The notes beneath the pieces were generated by a model. That model had not been told where the DNA came from. It saw only the letters and a program-made list of their open reading frames with translations, and ran no database searches. From Rhizobium grahamii CCGE 502 (lineage in GTDB: Bacteria; Pseudomonadota; Alphaproteobacteria; Rhizobiales; Rhizobiaceae), in contig NZ_AEYE02000038.1 of NCBI RefSeq assembly GCF_000298315.2, positions 124,001 to 188,000 on the forward strand: a stretch of 64,000 bases of DNA, read 5' to 3'. Made by a program: the position numbers and the translations under genes. Position 1 is the first letter of the stretch; the number at the start of each line of letters is the position of its first letter. Positions 17,703-26,666 of the stretch are shown piece after piece.

Positions 17703-18687
17703 GCGCTTTTGCTCCTTCGACGAGGCGGATTGACTTAGCGCCTGGTTTCAGGCTTTTGCGCGCGAGTTTTGCCAATCCGACCAGCCCCTCAGGCGCCGCG
17801 ATCACGAAGATGACCATCAGCAGTCCAACCACCAGCAGGTGAAGCTCTGGGCTTGCAGAGGCAGCCAGTTGCTGGCTGCCGGCGATCAGGATTGCGCCGA
17901 GCACGGGTCCCCACCAGCGCGACATTCCGCCGACCACAGCCATCGAAAGGGCCATGACCGAGTAATTCAGGCTGAAGGTCGAACTCGGCTCGACAAAGCT
18001 CGTATAAAGCGGGAACGGAGCCCCGGCTGCAGCCATGAGGGCGCCCGATATCGCGCAGGCAATCAGCTTGAGCCGCAATGTCGGGACGCCCGAGCATTCG
18101 GCTGCCGCCTCCGCATCTCGCACCGCATGCAGGCCTCTGCCGAGCCAGGACTGCTCGATGTAGCGGGCAATGATGACTGCAATCACCGTGAGGATCGTCA
18201 TGACGAACAGCAACAGCCTGGTATAGGTGTCGAAACCAAACGGGACCTCTGGGCGGATGATCTGCATACCGGTTGCGCCGCCGACGAAGCGCCAGTTGAG
18301 AATGAACGTCTCGATGACGATTGCAGCTGCGATCGTCGCGATCGAAAAGAAGATGCCCTTGAGGCGAAGCGTCAGTAAACCGGCCCCAATGCCAAGCAGG
18401 GAGCCAACAACCGCCGCACCGACAATCTGCAAGAAGAGCGGCGCATCGAATGCCTTCATCAGCACCAGTGCCGTGTAGGCGCCAAGTCCAAAAAACGCCC
18501 CCGTGCCAAAATTGACGTAGCCTGCGGAACCCCCAAGAATGTTCCAGGCTGTGGCGAGCACGACGTATTGAAGAATGACATACCCGACATAGAGGTAGTA
18601 TTCATTGAGGCCTAGCTTCGGCAACATAAAGGCCAGGACCGGGAGCGCGAGTGCGAGTAACCAGAATGGGATCGAGCTGTTTCTCAT
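17695..18687 (-). CDS. livM: Branched-chain amino acid-type ABC transporter permease LivM
   Basis: A 330-residue inner-membrane permease with about nine hydrophobic segments, starting MRNSSIPFWLLALALPVLAF. The LivM-type loop is VGGMSRWWGPVLGAILIAG near residue 260 and the conserved GGSAGYVNFGTGAFFGLGAY lies near residue 60. The ATG at 18687 overlaps the LivH stop (ATGA); the longer frame to 18759 lies within LivH and is rejected. It forms the translocation channel with LivH. Confidence 0.88.
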   Translation of the reverse strand: MRNSSIPFWLLALALPVLAFMLPKLGLNEYYLYVGYVILQYVVLATAWNILGGSAGYVNFGTGAFFGLGAYTALVLMKAFDAPLFLQIVGAAVVGSLLGIGAGLLTLRLKGIFFSIATIAAAIVIETFILNWRFVGGATGMQIIRPEVPFGFDTYTRLLLFVMTILTVIAVIIARYIEQSWLGRGLHAVRDAEAAAECSGVPTLRLKLIACAISGALMAAAGAPFPLYTSFVEPSSTFSLNYSVMALSMAVVGGMSRWWGPVLGAILIAGSQQLAASASPELHLLVVGLLMVIFVIAAPEGLVGLAKLARKSLKPGAKSIRLVEGAKAHD

Positions 18688-19556
18688 CGTCCAAAAAGCC
18701 CCTGTGGCCGCAAGCCCAATACGAGCAGGAGAAGTCCGAAGGCGACCGCGGGCGCCCATGAGGCTCCCAACGCTGTTAGTACGAGCGACTCCATCACCCC
18801 CAGCAAAATGCCGGCAATCAATGTCCCGTTCATACTTCCCAGGCCTGCCAGGACCACGACGCAGAAAGTTCTGCCGATATAGACCCTGTCGAGACTGGGC
18901 TCGACTGGGCTAACGATGATCAGGAGCGCCCCGCCGACCGCTGTAGCGGCAGTGGCAAGGCCGAAAGCCCACTGTTTGGTCAGAACCGGGTTCGCCCCAA
19001 TCACCTTCAAAGCCCAGGGGTCTTGGGCAACCGCACGGATCGCGGGGCCGCGGAAGGTTCTGGACAGGTAAAGGTTTAGGCTAAGAACCAGTCCGACAGC
19101 CACCACTAGCGCGACAATCAGGCGCCAGGGTATTCGCATTTCCCCAAGCGCGAGACTGCTGCCGATATAGGGTGCGCTCACACTTTGCTGGTCGAGACCG
19201 AAGACGAGTGAAAGCACGACCTGAACAATGAAGGCAATGCCGAAGAAGAAGGCGATGCCCCGTACCCCGGCATCGGTGCCCCGTTTCTCGAACGCCTCAT
19301 AGTAGAAGCGGTAGACAGCGGCGCCGAGGAAGAAGAACGGGATCAGGATAAGTGCTCCGGCCAGAAGCGGATCTATCCCGAAGGATCCGAGCAGGAAGGT
19401 CATGTAAGCTGCCAGCACAAGGAAGGAAGCGTGGGCGATATGGGGCACGTCAAGCAGCCCGAATGCAATTGAAAGCCCGATGCTGACGGCTGCATAAAAG
19501 CAGCCGACAAGAACACCGAAGACGAGCCCTTCAATCAAAAGATCGATCGAAACCAT
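18684..19556 (-). CDS. livH: Branched-chain amino acid-type ABC transporter permease LivH
   Basis: A 290-residue permease with about eight membrane segments. Marks include GLSIAFGLLDVPHIAHASF near the start and FCVVVLAGLGSMNGTLIAG near residue 245, both typical of LivH. The ATG at 19556 follows GAGGGGGAATTGACC, a good ribosome site, and is preferred over the TTG two codons upstream. It lies 27 bp downstream of the substrate-binding gene. Confidence 0.88.
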   Translation of the reverse strand: MVSIDLLIEGLVFGVLVGCFYAAVSIGLSIAFGLLDVPHIAHASFLVLAAYMTFLLGSFGIDPLLAGALILIPFFFLGAAVYRFYYEAFEKRGTDAGVRGIAFFFGIAFIVQVVLSLVFGLDQQSVSAPYIGSSLALGEMRIPWRLIVALVVAVGLVLSLNLYLSRTFRGPAIRAVAQDPWALKVIGANPVLTKQWAFGLATAATAVGGALLIIVSPVEPSLDRVYIGRTFCVVVLAGLGSMNGTLIAGILLGVMESLVLTALGASWAPAVAFGLLLLVLGLRPQGLFGR

Positions 19557-19583
19557 GGTCAATTCCCCCTCGGCAACGCAGGT

Positions 19584-20843
19584 TTACCTGCCCTGCGCCT
19601 CGGTTAAGGGCGAAACCAGATCGCCGGTTTTATATTTGTCGGGGTAGACGATGACCTGCTTGCCCTCCTGGCGAAATTGTTCGGCATCGCCGTCCTTGAC
19701 GTCGCGGAACTGGACCATCACGACCCGGGGCTGCGACCATTCTCCGTCAGTGCCCCAACGGATTGGGCCGACGATCGTCTGGACCTCATTGCTTCGCAGA
19801 TATTTTGCGAGTTCTGCATTGTCCAGGCTTCCGGTTGCCTTAACGGCCTGTTCCAGGATCTGCCCCGAGGCATAGGAAAATGGGGCGACATAGTAGCCGA
19901 GGGTTTCGACTTTGGCTGCCTTGGCTTTTTCAGCAAACCGGTCCAGGAATTCCTTGACGCCCGGAAACGCCATGGTCTTTTCGGGGACATAGGTGTGATA
20001 GTTGACGACCCCGTTCAACTGGGTCCCCAGGGCCTGCATCACCGAGGCATACTGAAGTCCGACCATCCCGCCGCCGAACAGCTTCACGGAAGATCCAACG
20101 CCGATCTCGTTGACAGCGCGAATGATCGCCGTCGAATCTGCAGGATAAGAGGCGACGAACACCATGTCGGGAGTGGCCGCGCGAATGGCCCGGATCATCG
20201 CCGAGAAATCCACGGTCGTGGGCGGATAAGTTTGCTCATAGACCGTCTCGAAACCGGCTTTGCCGGCGAGCGCCTCGGCGCCTGCGAGGATGTTCTGGGA
20301 AAACTCCTGGTCTGCCGCCAGGAACGCCACTTTCTTGACGCCGACTGTTTCGCCGAGCTTGAAGAAGCCGCCGACCCAGCTTTCCGCGTCGCTCCAAGGT
20401 GAATTGTTGAACCACATGTCGTGGTGTACCTTGGAATTGATCTGATAGCCGATCTGCCCGATCAGAAGCCGGCCGCGTTCCTTGACCAGCGGCATAACTG
20501 CAGCCGCCGGCACCGTCCCGTAGGGCGCAATCAGAAGGTCGGCCTTGTCGAGGTCGATCAGCTTGGAAAAGATACCGGGACTCTGTGCTGGACTTCCCTG
20601 GTCATCATAAGTGACAAGCTCCACCTTTCGGCCAAGAAGCCCGCCGCGCGAATTGACGTCCTCCACCCACATCTGCAATGCAAGCTGCGATTGCCGGCCG
20701 CCTGCAGCAAGCGACCCGGACAGAGCCATGCTCGTGCCGATCTTGATCGGCTGATCCTCGGACCAGGCAGGCGGGGTCAAGGCCAGGGCTCCCATAGCGA
20801 GAGCCATGACGCGAAGCAATTCGCGTTTCGTAAAATCTGACAT
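19584..20843 (-). CDS. Branched-chain amino acid-type ABC transporter substrate-binding protein
   Basis: A 419-residue periplasmic receptor of the Peripla_BP_6 (LivK-like) family. A signal peptide (RVMALAMGALALTPPAWSED) ends near residue 29 and the mature protein opens with IKIGTSMALSGSLAAGGRQ. GGGAGG stands before the ATG at 20843. Family members bind amino acids, amides, urea, or aromatic compounds. Being encoded directly behind a molybdenum hydroxylase, this one may deliver the compound that the hydroxylase attacks. That link rests on operon structure only (19 bp to the hydroxylase stop). Confidence 0.85.
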   Translation of the reverse strand: MSDFTKRELLRVMALAMGALALTPPAWSEDQPIKIGTSMALSGSLAAGGRQSQLALQMWVEDVNSRGGLLGRKVELVTYDDQGSPAQSPGIFSKLIDLDKADLLIAPYGTVPAAAVMPLVKERGRLLIGQIGYQINSKVHHDMWFNNSPWSDAESWVGGFFKLGETVGVKKVAFLAADQEFSQNILAGAEALAGKAGFETVYEQTYPPTTVDFSAMIRAIRAATPDMVFVASYPADSTAIIRAVNEIGVGSSVKLFGGGMVGLQYASVMQALGTQLNGVVNYHTYVPEKTMAFPGVKEFLDRFAEKAKAAKVETLGYYVAPFSYASGQILEQAVKATGSLDNAELAKYLRSNEVQTIVGPIRWGTDGEWSQPRVVMVQFRDVKDGDAEQFRQEGKQVIVYPDKYKTGDLVSPLTEAQGR

Positions 20844-20862
20844 GGTTTCCTCCCTGAAATCG

Positions 20863-23241
20863 TCAGTCTGTGTCTGCGGAACTTAGGCGATCGAGCCTCT
20901 CGAGGACGCGCTCCGGCGTCATCGGCATGTGTCGGAGACGAAGGCCGACGGCGTCAAAGATCGCGTTCGCGATGGCAGGCGCCGTTGGCGACGTCGTTGC
21001 TTCCGAGAAGCCCTTTGCCTTGTAAGGGCCGTCGAACTGGGGGATCTCCACAATGTGGGTCGAAACGTGATCGTTCGACGGCGCATCTTTTGCCGTCAGA
21101 AAGCGATAGGACGAGAAGTCGCCGTTGGCGACACTTCCTTCGCTGATCTGCAACTCCTCCGAGATCGCCTGGCCTAGCCCCATTGAGATTGCGGCATGCA
21201 TCTGACCTTCGCACGACATAGGGTTGATCGCCTTGCCGAGATCGTTTGCGATGGCGATCTTCTCCAGCTTGACCTGGCCAGTTTCGATATTCACGGCCAC
21301 CTCCACGGCCTGGGCCGCGCGGGTACAGAAGGAGAAGATCTTGCGCATACCGTCGTTGGCGGCATGCCCGGTCTCCGGGTCGATCTTGCTAGAGGGCACC
21401 GTGAAGGTCGCCTTGCCCAACAACTCGCCGCCAGTCGGCAGGAATGAGCCGGTAAAGAACACCGTGCGGAAGAGGTCCCTGACGCGCATGGAGCGACCCG
21501 GATTCTCCTTCACGAAGACGATCATATCGGCTAGATCGAGCTCTTCTGGCGTCGCCTGCATCATCTGGGCCGCCATCGTCAGGATCTGGTTCTTCACATC
21601 TTCGCAAGCCATCAGGACGGCGTTGCCGGCCGCGAATGTGAGGCGGCTCGACCCGGTCAGCTGGTCGTAAGGAGTGACCCAAGTGTCGACTTCGGCCGTC
21701 CTGACCCGCTCAGGCCCGACCTTGAAGAACTCCGCGGTGATCTGGATAAGAGTCGTCGAGCTGCCTTGGCCGATGTTGCCAGCGCTATGGCGAATTTCGA
21801 CAGTCTCGTCGTTATGGATCTTGACGATGGCAGAGGATGCCGACGGGGCAACGCTGTCCTTGTTGGCAAAGGCGATGCCTCTGCCGCGGCGCCAGGGTCC
21901 GTCTTCCCGTTGCAAGGGGCCGTGACGCTCCAGGCCAGCCTTTATCTCGTCCAGCAGCTCAGCGCCCGCGACCGAATGCTGGATTTCGCCGGCTGCGTTT
22001 ATCTCATTCTCCTTGAGAACATTCTTGCGGCGAATCTCGTAGGGATCCATTCCGATTGCATGCGCGAGCTCATCGATGTGAGATTCTAGTCCGAAGTGGA
22101 TCTGGGTGTTGCCGAAACCGCGATAGGCGACGCCCGGAGGGTTGTTGGTATAGACAACGTAGTTGTCGAGCTTGAAATGCGGGAAGCGGTAAGAGCCTAG
22201 TGGACCATAGCTCGCCTGGCGGGTGACGAGGAAGCCGTGCTGAGCGTATGCGCCACCATTGACGAGCACGAACATCTCGCACGCCGTGATCACGCCATCT
22301 TTGCGCACGCCAGATTTGATACGCATTTCGAAAGGATGCTGCACCCCTGCCCAGCAGAGTGATTCCTCGCGGGTATAGATGATCTTGATGTGTCTGTGGC
22401 CGGCGGCGCGGGAAAGCACGGCACATAAGCCTTCTGCCTTCATTTCTATCTTTCCGCCAAAACCGCCCCCGACATATTTCGGGATGATGACGCGGACGCG
22501 CGAATGCGGGATGTCTAGCGCCTCGCTGATCTGGTTCAGCAGCGGATAGGCGGCCTGAGCTGACGACCAAGCTGTTACCTTGCCGTCGGCGTCCCACAGC
22601 GAGATAGAATTGTGCCGCTCCATGGTGGCGTGCGCCATCATGGCGTTGGAGTAGGTCTTCTCCAGGACGACGTCCGCTTCCGCAAAGCCTTGCGACACCT
22701 CGCCGGTGCGGATCCTGTAATAACCGAACGCGTTGGGGTGCTTCGGATCGTATTGCGCGGGTCCGATAGGCACGCGGCGGTAGTTAGCCTGGTCCTCGTG
22801 GATGATTACCTTGGGTTTGGCTCCGAAGGCTTCCCAGGGATCGAAGATTGCCGGCAGGTCCTCATAGTCGACCTCGATCAGATCACAAGCTTGCTCGGCA
22901 ATCGCCTCACTCTCGGCTGCGACCGCTGCGACCGGCTCGCCGATATAGCGGACCTTTCCACGGGCGAGCAGCGGCTCGTCATAGCAGCCAAACCCGAACA
23001 ATGTCTGAGGGCAGTCCTTGTCGACTATGACGGCATGAACACCCGGCAATGCTTGCGCGCGGCTGATATCGATGCCGATTATCTTGGCGTGAGGGCGCGT
23101 ACTGCGCTTGATTTTCGCCCAAAGCATCCGTGGAAATTCGAGGTCGATGGCATATTTGCCAAGGCCGGTGACCTTTCCCGGACCTTCCTCGCGGATGACG
23201 TTCTTGCCGATGACGTTGAATTCTTGATCGGGATTATTCAT
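20863..23241 (-). CDS. Xanthine dehydrogenase-family hydroxylase, molybdopterin-binding large subunit
   Basis: A 792-residue molybdenum subunit. The MoCo contacts include VGGGFGGKIEMKAEG (about residue 260), VAYRGFGNTQIHFGLESHID (about residue 373) and LGQAISEELQISEG. The catalytic glutamate is probably that in AKGFSEATTSPTAPA near residue 750. The AYRGFG loop is of the xanthine dehydrogenase type; the AYRCSFR loop of CO dehydrogenase is absent, so CO oxidation is unlikely. It hydroxylates a carbon next to a nitrogen or carbonyl, using water, in the cytoplasm. The ATG at 23241 overlaps the end of the iron-sulfur subunit; the longer frame to 23283 is inside that gene. Substrate unknown. Confidence 0.88.
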   Translation of the reverse strand: MNNPDQEFNVIGKNVIREEGPGKVTGLGKYAIDLEFPRMLWAKIKRSTRPHAKIIGIDISRAQALPGVHAVIVDKDCPQTLFGFGCYDEPLLARGKVRYIGEPVAAVAAESEAIAEQACDLIEVDYEDLPAIFDPWEAFGAKPKVIIHEDQANYRRVPIGPAQYDPKHPNAFGYYRIRTGEVSQGFAEADVVLEKTYSNAMMAHATMERHNSISLWDADGKVTAWSSAQAAYPLLNQISEALDIPHSRVRVIIPKYVGGGFGGKIEMKAEGLCAVLSRAAGHRHIKIIYTREESLCWAGVQHPFEMRIKSGVRKDGVITACEMFVLVNGGAYAQHGFLVTRQASYGPLGSYRFPHFKLDNYVVYTNNPPGVAYRGFGNTQIHFGLESHIDELAHAIGMDPYEIRRKNVLKENEINAAGEIQHSVAGAELLDEIKAGLERHGPLQREDGPWRRGRGIAFANKDSVAPSASSAIVKIHNDETVEIRHSAGNIGQGSSTTLIQITAEFFKVGPERVRTAEVDTWVTPYDQLTGSSRLTFAAGNAVLMACEDVKNQILTMAAQMMQATPEELDLADMIVFVKENPGRSMRVRDLFRTVFFTGSFLPTGGELLGKATFTVPSSKIDPETGHAANDGMRKIFSFCTRAAQAVEVAVNIETGQVKLEKIAIANDLGKAINPMSCEGQMHAAISMGLGQAISEELQISEGSVANGDFSSYRFLTAKDAPSNDHVSTHIVEIPQFDGPYKAKGFSEATTSPTAPAIANAIFDAVGLRLRHMPMTPERVLERLDRLSSADTD

Positions 23242-23716
23242 GTGCGTGGCTCCGCATTTCGCTTGCAGCTGCCAAAACGGCATCGATGATCTTCACGTAG
23301 CCGGTGCAGCGGCAAAGATTGCCCCTGAGTGCATCGCGCACTTCGGCTTCCGTCGGGTCTGGATTGCTTTTCAAGAGTGCGTCGGCAGTGACGATCAAGC
23401 CCGGCGAACAGAAACCGCACTGGACAGCGCCGAGCTCCAGGAACTTCCGCTGGAGCGGATGAAGCGTATCACCATCGGCCATGCCTTCAATCGTCGTGAT
23501 CGATTTGCCGTCCACCTGGACCGCCAGCGTCAGGCAGGATCTGACCAGTTCCCCATTGACATTGACGGTGCAGGAGCCGCAAACGCCCTCACCGCATCCT
23601 TCCTTGGTTCCCGTCAGGCCGACTTCCCATCTCAGGAGGTCGAGCAGGAGTGTGTTTGCTGGCACGTCCAGCGAATGTGATCGTCCGTTGATCACAAGGT
23701 TGATGTTGCTGTGCAT
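23234..23716 (-). CDS. Xanthine dehydrogenase-family hydroxylase, 2Fe-2S small subunit
   Basis: A 160-residue subunit with both iron-sulfur sites complete. The plant-ferredoxin-like site uses Cys41, Cys46, Cys49 and Cys61 (GCGEGVCGSCTVNVNG). The second, helical site uses Cys100, Cys103, Cys135 and Cys137 (VQCGFCSPG and NLCRCTGY). It passes electrons from the molybdenum centre to the FAD subunit. The gene order FAD, FeS, Mo is the common one for three-subunit enzymes, and it overlaps the large-subunit gene by 8 bases. Confidence 0.92.
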   Translation of the reverse strand: MHSNINLVINGRSHSLDVPANTLLLDLLRWEVGLTGTKEGCGEGVCGSCTVNVNGELVRSCLTLAVQVDGKSITTIEGMADGDTLHPLQRKFLELGAVQCGFCSPGLIVTADALLKSNPDPTEAEVRDALRGNLCRCTGYVKIIDAVLAAASEMRSHAHE

Positions 23717-23739
23717 GATGTGGTTCCTCCTCCTAAAGC

Positions 23740-24606
23740 CTACGCCGCGCGGCTTGCTGCCGCCCTCAAGGCGTCGCGCACATAGACACCCACCAGCCTG
23801 CGTCGGTAATCGCCGGATGCGTAGACGTCGCTGTCTGGCGAACAGTCCTCCGCCGCGATGGCCGCTGCTTGAAGGATAGCCACATCGTCGAGCTTACATC
23901 CGATCAGTGCCTCCTCCGCTCGCGAAATACGGACAGGCGTTTCATCGGCTCCGGCAAGTGCGATAGTTGCACTGCTGCAGATGCCGTTCCTGGTTGAAAC
24001 GATTGCTCCTGCCGCAACAAGGGGGGTTTCCATGGCAGCTCTTCCACTATGCGCCAGATATGCCATCCCCGGCTTGTCATTGCGTCTGCGTATGCGCACT
24101 TCGCGAACCAGCTCGGCGGCGTCGAGGGAAGTTGACATATGGCCCACGAAGAATTCGCTGATTGGAAGGATGCGTTCCCCCTGAGGGCTCACGACGACAA
24201 GTTCGGCGTCGAGGGCGAGCAAGGCCGCGGACGGGTCGCTGGCCGTATGTCCGACGCAGATATTGCCGACGATCGTCGCGGTGTTGCGGACCGCTGTCGT
24301 TGCGATCCTGGCAATGGCCTCGGCCAGCAACGGGAATTCCTTCTGGACGATGTCGTTGCCTAAGGCGTCGCTCTGTGTTGCAGTGGCGCCGATACGCAGC
24401 GTATCGGCATCACCTTCGATGTAGCGCAGGCCGGGTATGGCCTTTACATCCACCAGAAGCTCAGGCGCCATGATGCGGAATTTCATGACGCGCAGTATCG
24501 ACTGTCCGCCGGCGAGCAATTTCGCCCCGTCCGGATTAGATGCCAGTGCTGCGCAAGCCTCTTCGATACTTTTTGGTGCGAAGTAGTCAAAAACCGGTAG
24601 CGCCAC
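23740..24606 (-). CDS. Xanthine dehydrogenase-family hydroxylase, FAD-binding medium subunit
   Basis: A 288-residue FAD subunit (CoxM/XdhB type). The flavin-binding motifs are AKLLAGGQSILRVMK near residue 31 and TIVGNICVGHTASDPSAALL near residue 110. The C-terminal CO-dehydrogenase-flavoprotein domain ends with DYRRRLVGVYVRDAL. It receives electrons from the iron-sulfur subunit and passes them to an acceptor. It is followed after 23 bases by the small-subunit gene and preceded by the hydrolase gene in the same operon. Confidence 0.9.
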   Translation of the reverse strand: MALPVFDYFAPKSIEEACAALASNPDGAKLLAGGQSILRVMKFRIMAPELLVDVKAIPGLRYIEGDADTLRIGATATQSDALGNDIVQKEFPLLAEAIARIATTAVRNTATIVGNICVGHTASDPSAALLALDAELVVVSPQGERILPISEFFVGHMSTSLDAAELVREVRIRRRNDKPGMAYLAHSGRAAMETPLVAAGAIVSTRNGICSSATIALAGADETPVRISRAEEALIGCKLDDVAILQAAAIAAEDCSPDSDVYASGDYRRRLVGVYVRDALRAAASRAA

Positions 24607-24621
24607 GTTCGTTTGCCTCCC

Positions 24622-25554
24622 TTAAGCGATCTCTGCGATGCGCTCTTGCGGCGCATCCGCCTTGAGATAGCGATCATACCACTTGATCGATTCCGCGATC
24701 ACCTTCTCGAACACGTCCGGATTGACGAATTGATAGACGTCGTAATGGTCGGCGTTCGGAATCGTGACGAGTTTCTTGGGCTCCTTGGCCTTTGAATAAA
24801 GTGCGTAGCACTCGTCGATCGGCACGAGGCCGTCGCATTCGGTATGCATGAAGAGGATAGGACGGGGAGCAATGGCGTGCGCGAAATCCTCTGGTTTCCA
24901 GCGCAAAGTCGCTTCGGCATTTTCCAGAGGGTAGCCTTGCGTATAGGTTTCCGCCGCTTTCACCTTCTCCTGGATGACTTGCCGTGAGTGGGGATCGCCA
25001 GGCATCAGCTCCGTGACGTCAACGCGGCGGGATTCTCCCGTCAGAACCCGCTGGCGGCGGTCCTCGGCCAGAACGTCCTGAAACTTCAGCCACTCCCAGT
25101 GCTTGCGAAGGCTCTTCAGCCAGCGCTCACCATTGCCAACGGGCACAACAGAAACCACGCAGCGGACGCGATCGTCGGTTGCTGTCGCGACCACGACATT
25201 GCCCCCGCCGAACGACGTGCCGTAGAGTGCAATGCGGCCGGTATCCACTGATGGCAAAGTGGAGACAAAGGTGATCGCGTTGCGAATATCCTCTACCTGC
25301 TCCGGCGGTATCAGACGCGCCCGCACACCCTCGCTCTTGCCGAAGCCGCGATGGTCGAATGCGAATGAGACATAACCGTGCACGGCCAAGCGCTCAGGAA
25401 CGGGGAGAAGATATACGTCCTTCATGCCGGTGTAGCCGTGGCAGCACACCACGGTTGGGCGATTTTCTCCCGGCTTGAGATCGTCCGGCTCATAGAGCAA
25501 GCCCTTGAGCTTCAAGCCTTCACTAAAGAACGTTAATTCCGTAACCTTGGGCAT
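24622..25554 (-). CDS. Alpha/beta hydrolase (X-Pro dipeptidyl-peptidase/DUF1100-like)
   Basis: A 310-residue alpha/beta hydrolase. The oxyanion region is VVCCHGYTGMKDVYLL, the nucleophile elbow RIALYGTSFGGGNVV (Ser near 117), an acid residue in FMHTECDGLVPIDE and a catalytic His in IPNADHYDVYQF. The frame could start at a TTG at 25569, but the ATG at 25554 gives the family start. It lies between the coxG-like gene and the hydroxylase subunits in one operon, so it probably cleaves an ester, amide or ring-opened intermediate in the pathway. No signal peptide is seen, so it acts in the cytoplasm. Confidence 0.82.
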   Translation of the reverse strand: MPKVTELTFFSEGLKLKGLLYEPDDLKPGENRPTVVCCHGYTGMKDVYLLPVPERLAVHGYVSFAFDHRGFGKSEGVRARLIPPEQVEDIRNAITFVSTLPSVDTGRIALYGTSFGGGNVVVATATDDRVRCVVSVVPVGNGERWLKSLRKHWEWLKFQDVLAEDRRQRVLTGESRRVDVTELMPGDPHSRQVIQEKVKAAETYTQGYPLENAEATLRWKPEDFAHAIAPRPILFMHTECDGLVPIDECYALYSKAKEPKKLVTIPNADHYDVYQFVNPDVFEKVIAESIKWYDRYLKADAPQERIAEIA

Positions 25555-25608
25555 AGTTCTACCTTTCAATTCGTCGATTGAATGAGGGGTCGGTGAATTT
25601 GGAAATTT

Positions 25609-26082
25609 CTATTTCGCTTCAGCCGTGACGGCCCCATTTTGCAGATGCTTCACGAGTGTCTCGAAAAAGCGATCGGCAATTTTCTTGCTGGTACTGGCGA
25701 TCAAACGCTGTCCCAGCTGAGCGATCTTGCCGTTGACGTTGGCTTCGGCCTCGTAGGACAGAAGCGTTCCGCCTTCGCCTTCTGGTGCCAACTTCAGAGC
25801 CGCACCTCCCTTGGCGAACCCGGCGATGCCGCCGTCACCCTCGCCGATGATCCGGTAGCCGTTCGGAGGGTCCAAATCCTCCAAGCGAACTTTACCTCGG
25901 AAACGCGTCTTCAAGGGACCAAGCTCGAGCCGGACGACAGCCGCGAATATGCCGTCTGCACGAGCTTCCAGCTCCTCGCAGCCTGGAATACATTCGCGAA
26001 GCACGTCCGCATCATTGAGCGCGGCGTAAACCTCATCCTGGCTTACTGGCAAAGAATAATTTCCCGATAGCAGAACCGCCAT
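25609..26082 (-). CDS. CoxG-like SRPBCC protein
   Basis: A 157-residue member of the CoxG (SRPBCC fold) family: SLPVSQDEVYAALNDADVL at the start, CIPGCEELEARADG and later TLLSYEAEANVNGKIAQLGQ. CoxG in CO dehydrogenase operons helps place the enzyme at the membrane, and homologues accompany other molybdenum hydroxylases. The ATG at 26082 has GGGAGG 6 bases upstream. It is the first gene of the operon reaching down to LivF; a perfect 16-bp palindrome lies 20 bp before the start. Confidence 0.82.
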   Translation of the reverse strand: MAVLLSGNYSLPVSQDEVYAALNDADVLRECIPGCEELEARADGIFAAVVRLELGPLKTRFRGKVRLEDLDPPNGYRIIGEGDGGIAGFAKGGAALKLAPEGEGGTLLSYEAEANVNGKIAQLGQRLIASTSKKIADRFFETLVKHLQNGAVTAEAK

Positions 26083-26101
26083 CATCAACCTCCCTGGGTA
26101 C

Positions 26102-26117
26102 GTGTGGCCGGCCACAC
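26102..26117. promoter_or_regulatory. Perfect 16-bp palindrome upstream of the coxG-hydroxylase-liv operon
   Basis: GTGTGGCCGGCCACAC is a perfect palindrome 20 bp upstream of the first gene of the operon. The position is right for a repressor or leader hairpin. It does not resemble the TTATCG palindrome of the TetR region, so a separate regulator would be implied. Confidence 0.4.
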
Positions 26118-26366
26118 TCTAGATGCGCCGTGCCTTACCAAACCTGCCGAAGACGCTTCGCGCCTCGAACCTGAATTGAAAAAGAATTCAACAAGCCGTG
26201 CGGCGCCCCGCGTCAGCTCCCGTCCATCAAGCCGCTAATGTCACAGACTGCGAAATCTCATTGGCGGCTTCACAAGATGAAAAACCGCTTCGTCGATCGA
26301 AGCTCTTACTAGGCGGCGGTCGGGGCATACGTGCTTTGCCTCTACAAAGAGGCCGAGCACCGTGCT
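26118..26366. other. Gap between convergent-to-divergent operon ends; no gene seen
   Basis: No convincing coding frame. It should hold the promoter of the coxG operon. A short imperfect repeat around GAATTGAAAAAGAATTC (about 26173-26190) is the only visible structure. Confidence 0.4.
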
Positions 26367-26666
26367 CTATTGCGGGGCCGCTGCGTTATCGATGGCGACC
26401 GGCACTTCGTAGATCGACAGTGTCGGGGGCGCCCCGTAGCGTTGTGTCAGCGACTGGCGCCACTCGTCGGTGTATAGCGCTTCCGCATCAGGCCGGCTCG
26501 ACCAGACGTAGAAGGCTCCGCCCTGACCGGCGCCATCGAACAGATAGTGCTTGCTTAGAAGACCGGGCATACCGGTAAACCGGGGCGCGGACAGCTCGTA
26601 CGCTTCCTTTATCTGCTCCATCGTCGTTCCAGTGGGAACGGGGAACAGCACCAAAGCTGCGATCAA
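26367..26666 (-). CDS. YdhR-like putative monooxygenase (TTG start)
   Basis: A 99-residue protein of the dimeric alpha-beta barrel, YdhR-type monooxygenase family: AALVLFPVPTGTTMEQIKEA, GMPGLLSKHYLFDGAG and GGAFYVWSSRPDAEALY. The start is a TTG at 26666 with a perfect AGGAGGAGAAATC before it; the longer frame to 26774 has no ribosome site. Such small proteins oxidise or isomerise aromatic or quinone-like compounds, but for YdhR itself the reaction is not well established. It stands alone, followed by the coxG operon on the same strand with a 250-bp gap. Confidence 0.72.
   Translation of the reverse strand: MIAALVLFPVPTGTTMEQIKEAYELSAPRFTGMPGLLSKHYLFDGAGQGGAFYVWSSRPDAEALYTDEWRQSLTQRYGAPPTLSIYEVPVAIDNAAAPQ

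Noticed and set aside
20863-24606. Aerobic CO dehydrogenase (coxMSL) identity for the hydroxylase
   Set aside because: CoxG and the three-subunit order suggest it, but the large subunit has AYRGFG where form I CO dehydrogenase has the selenosulfide-cysteine loop AYRCSFR.
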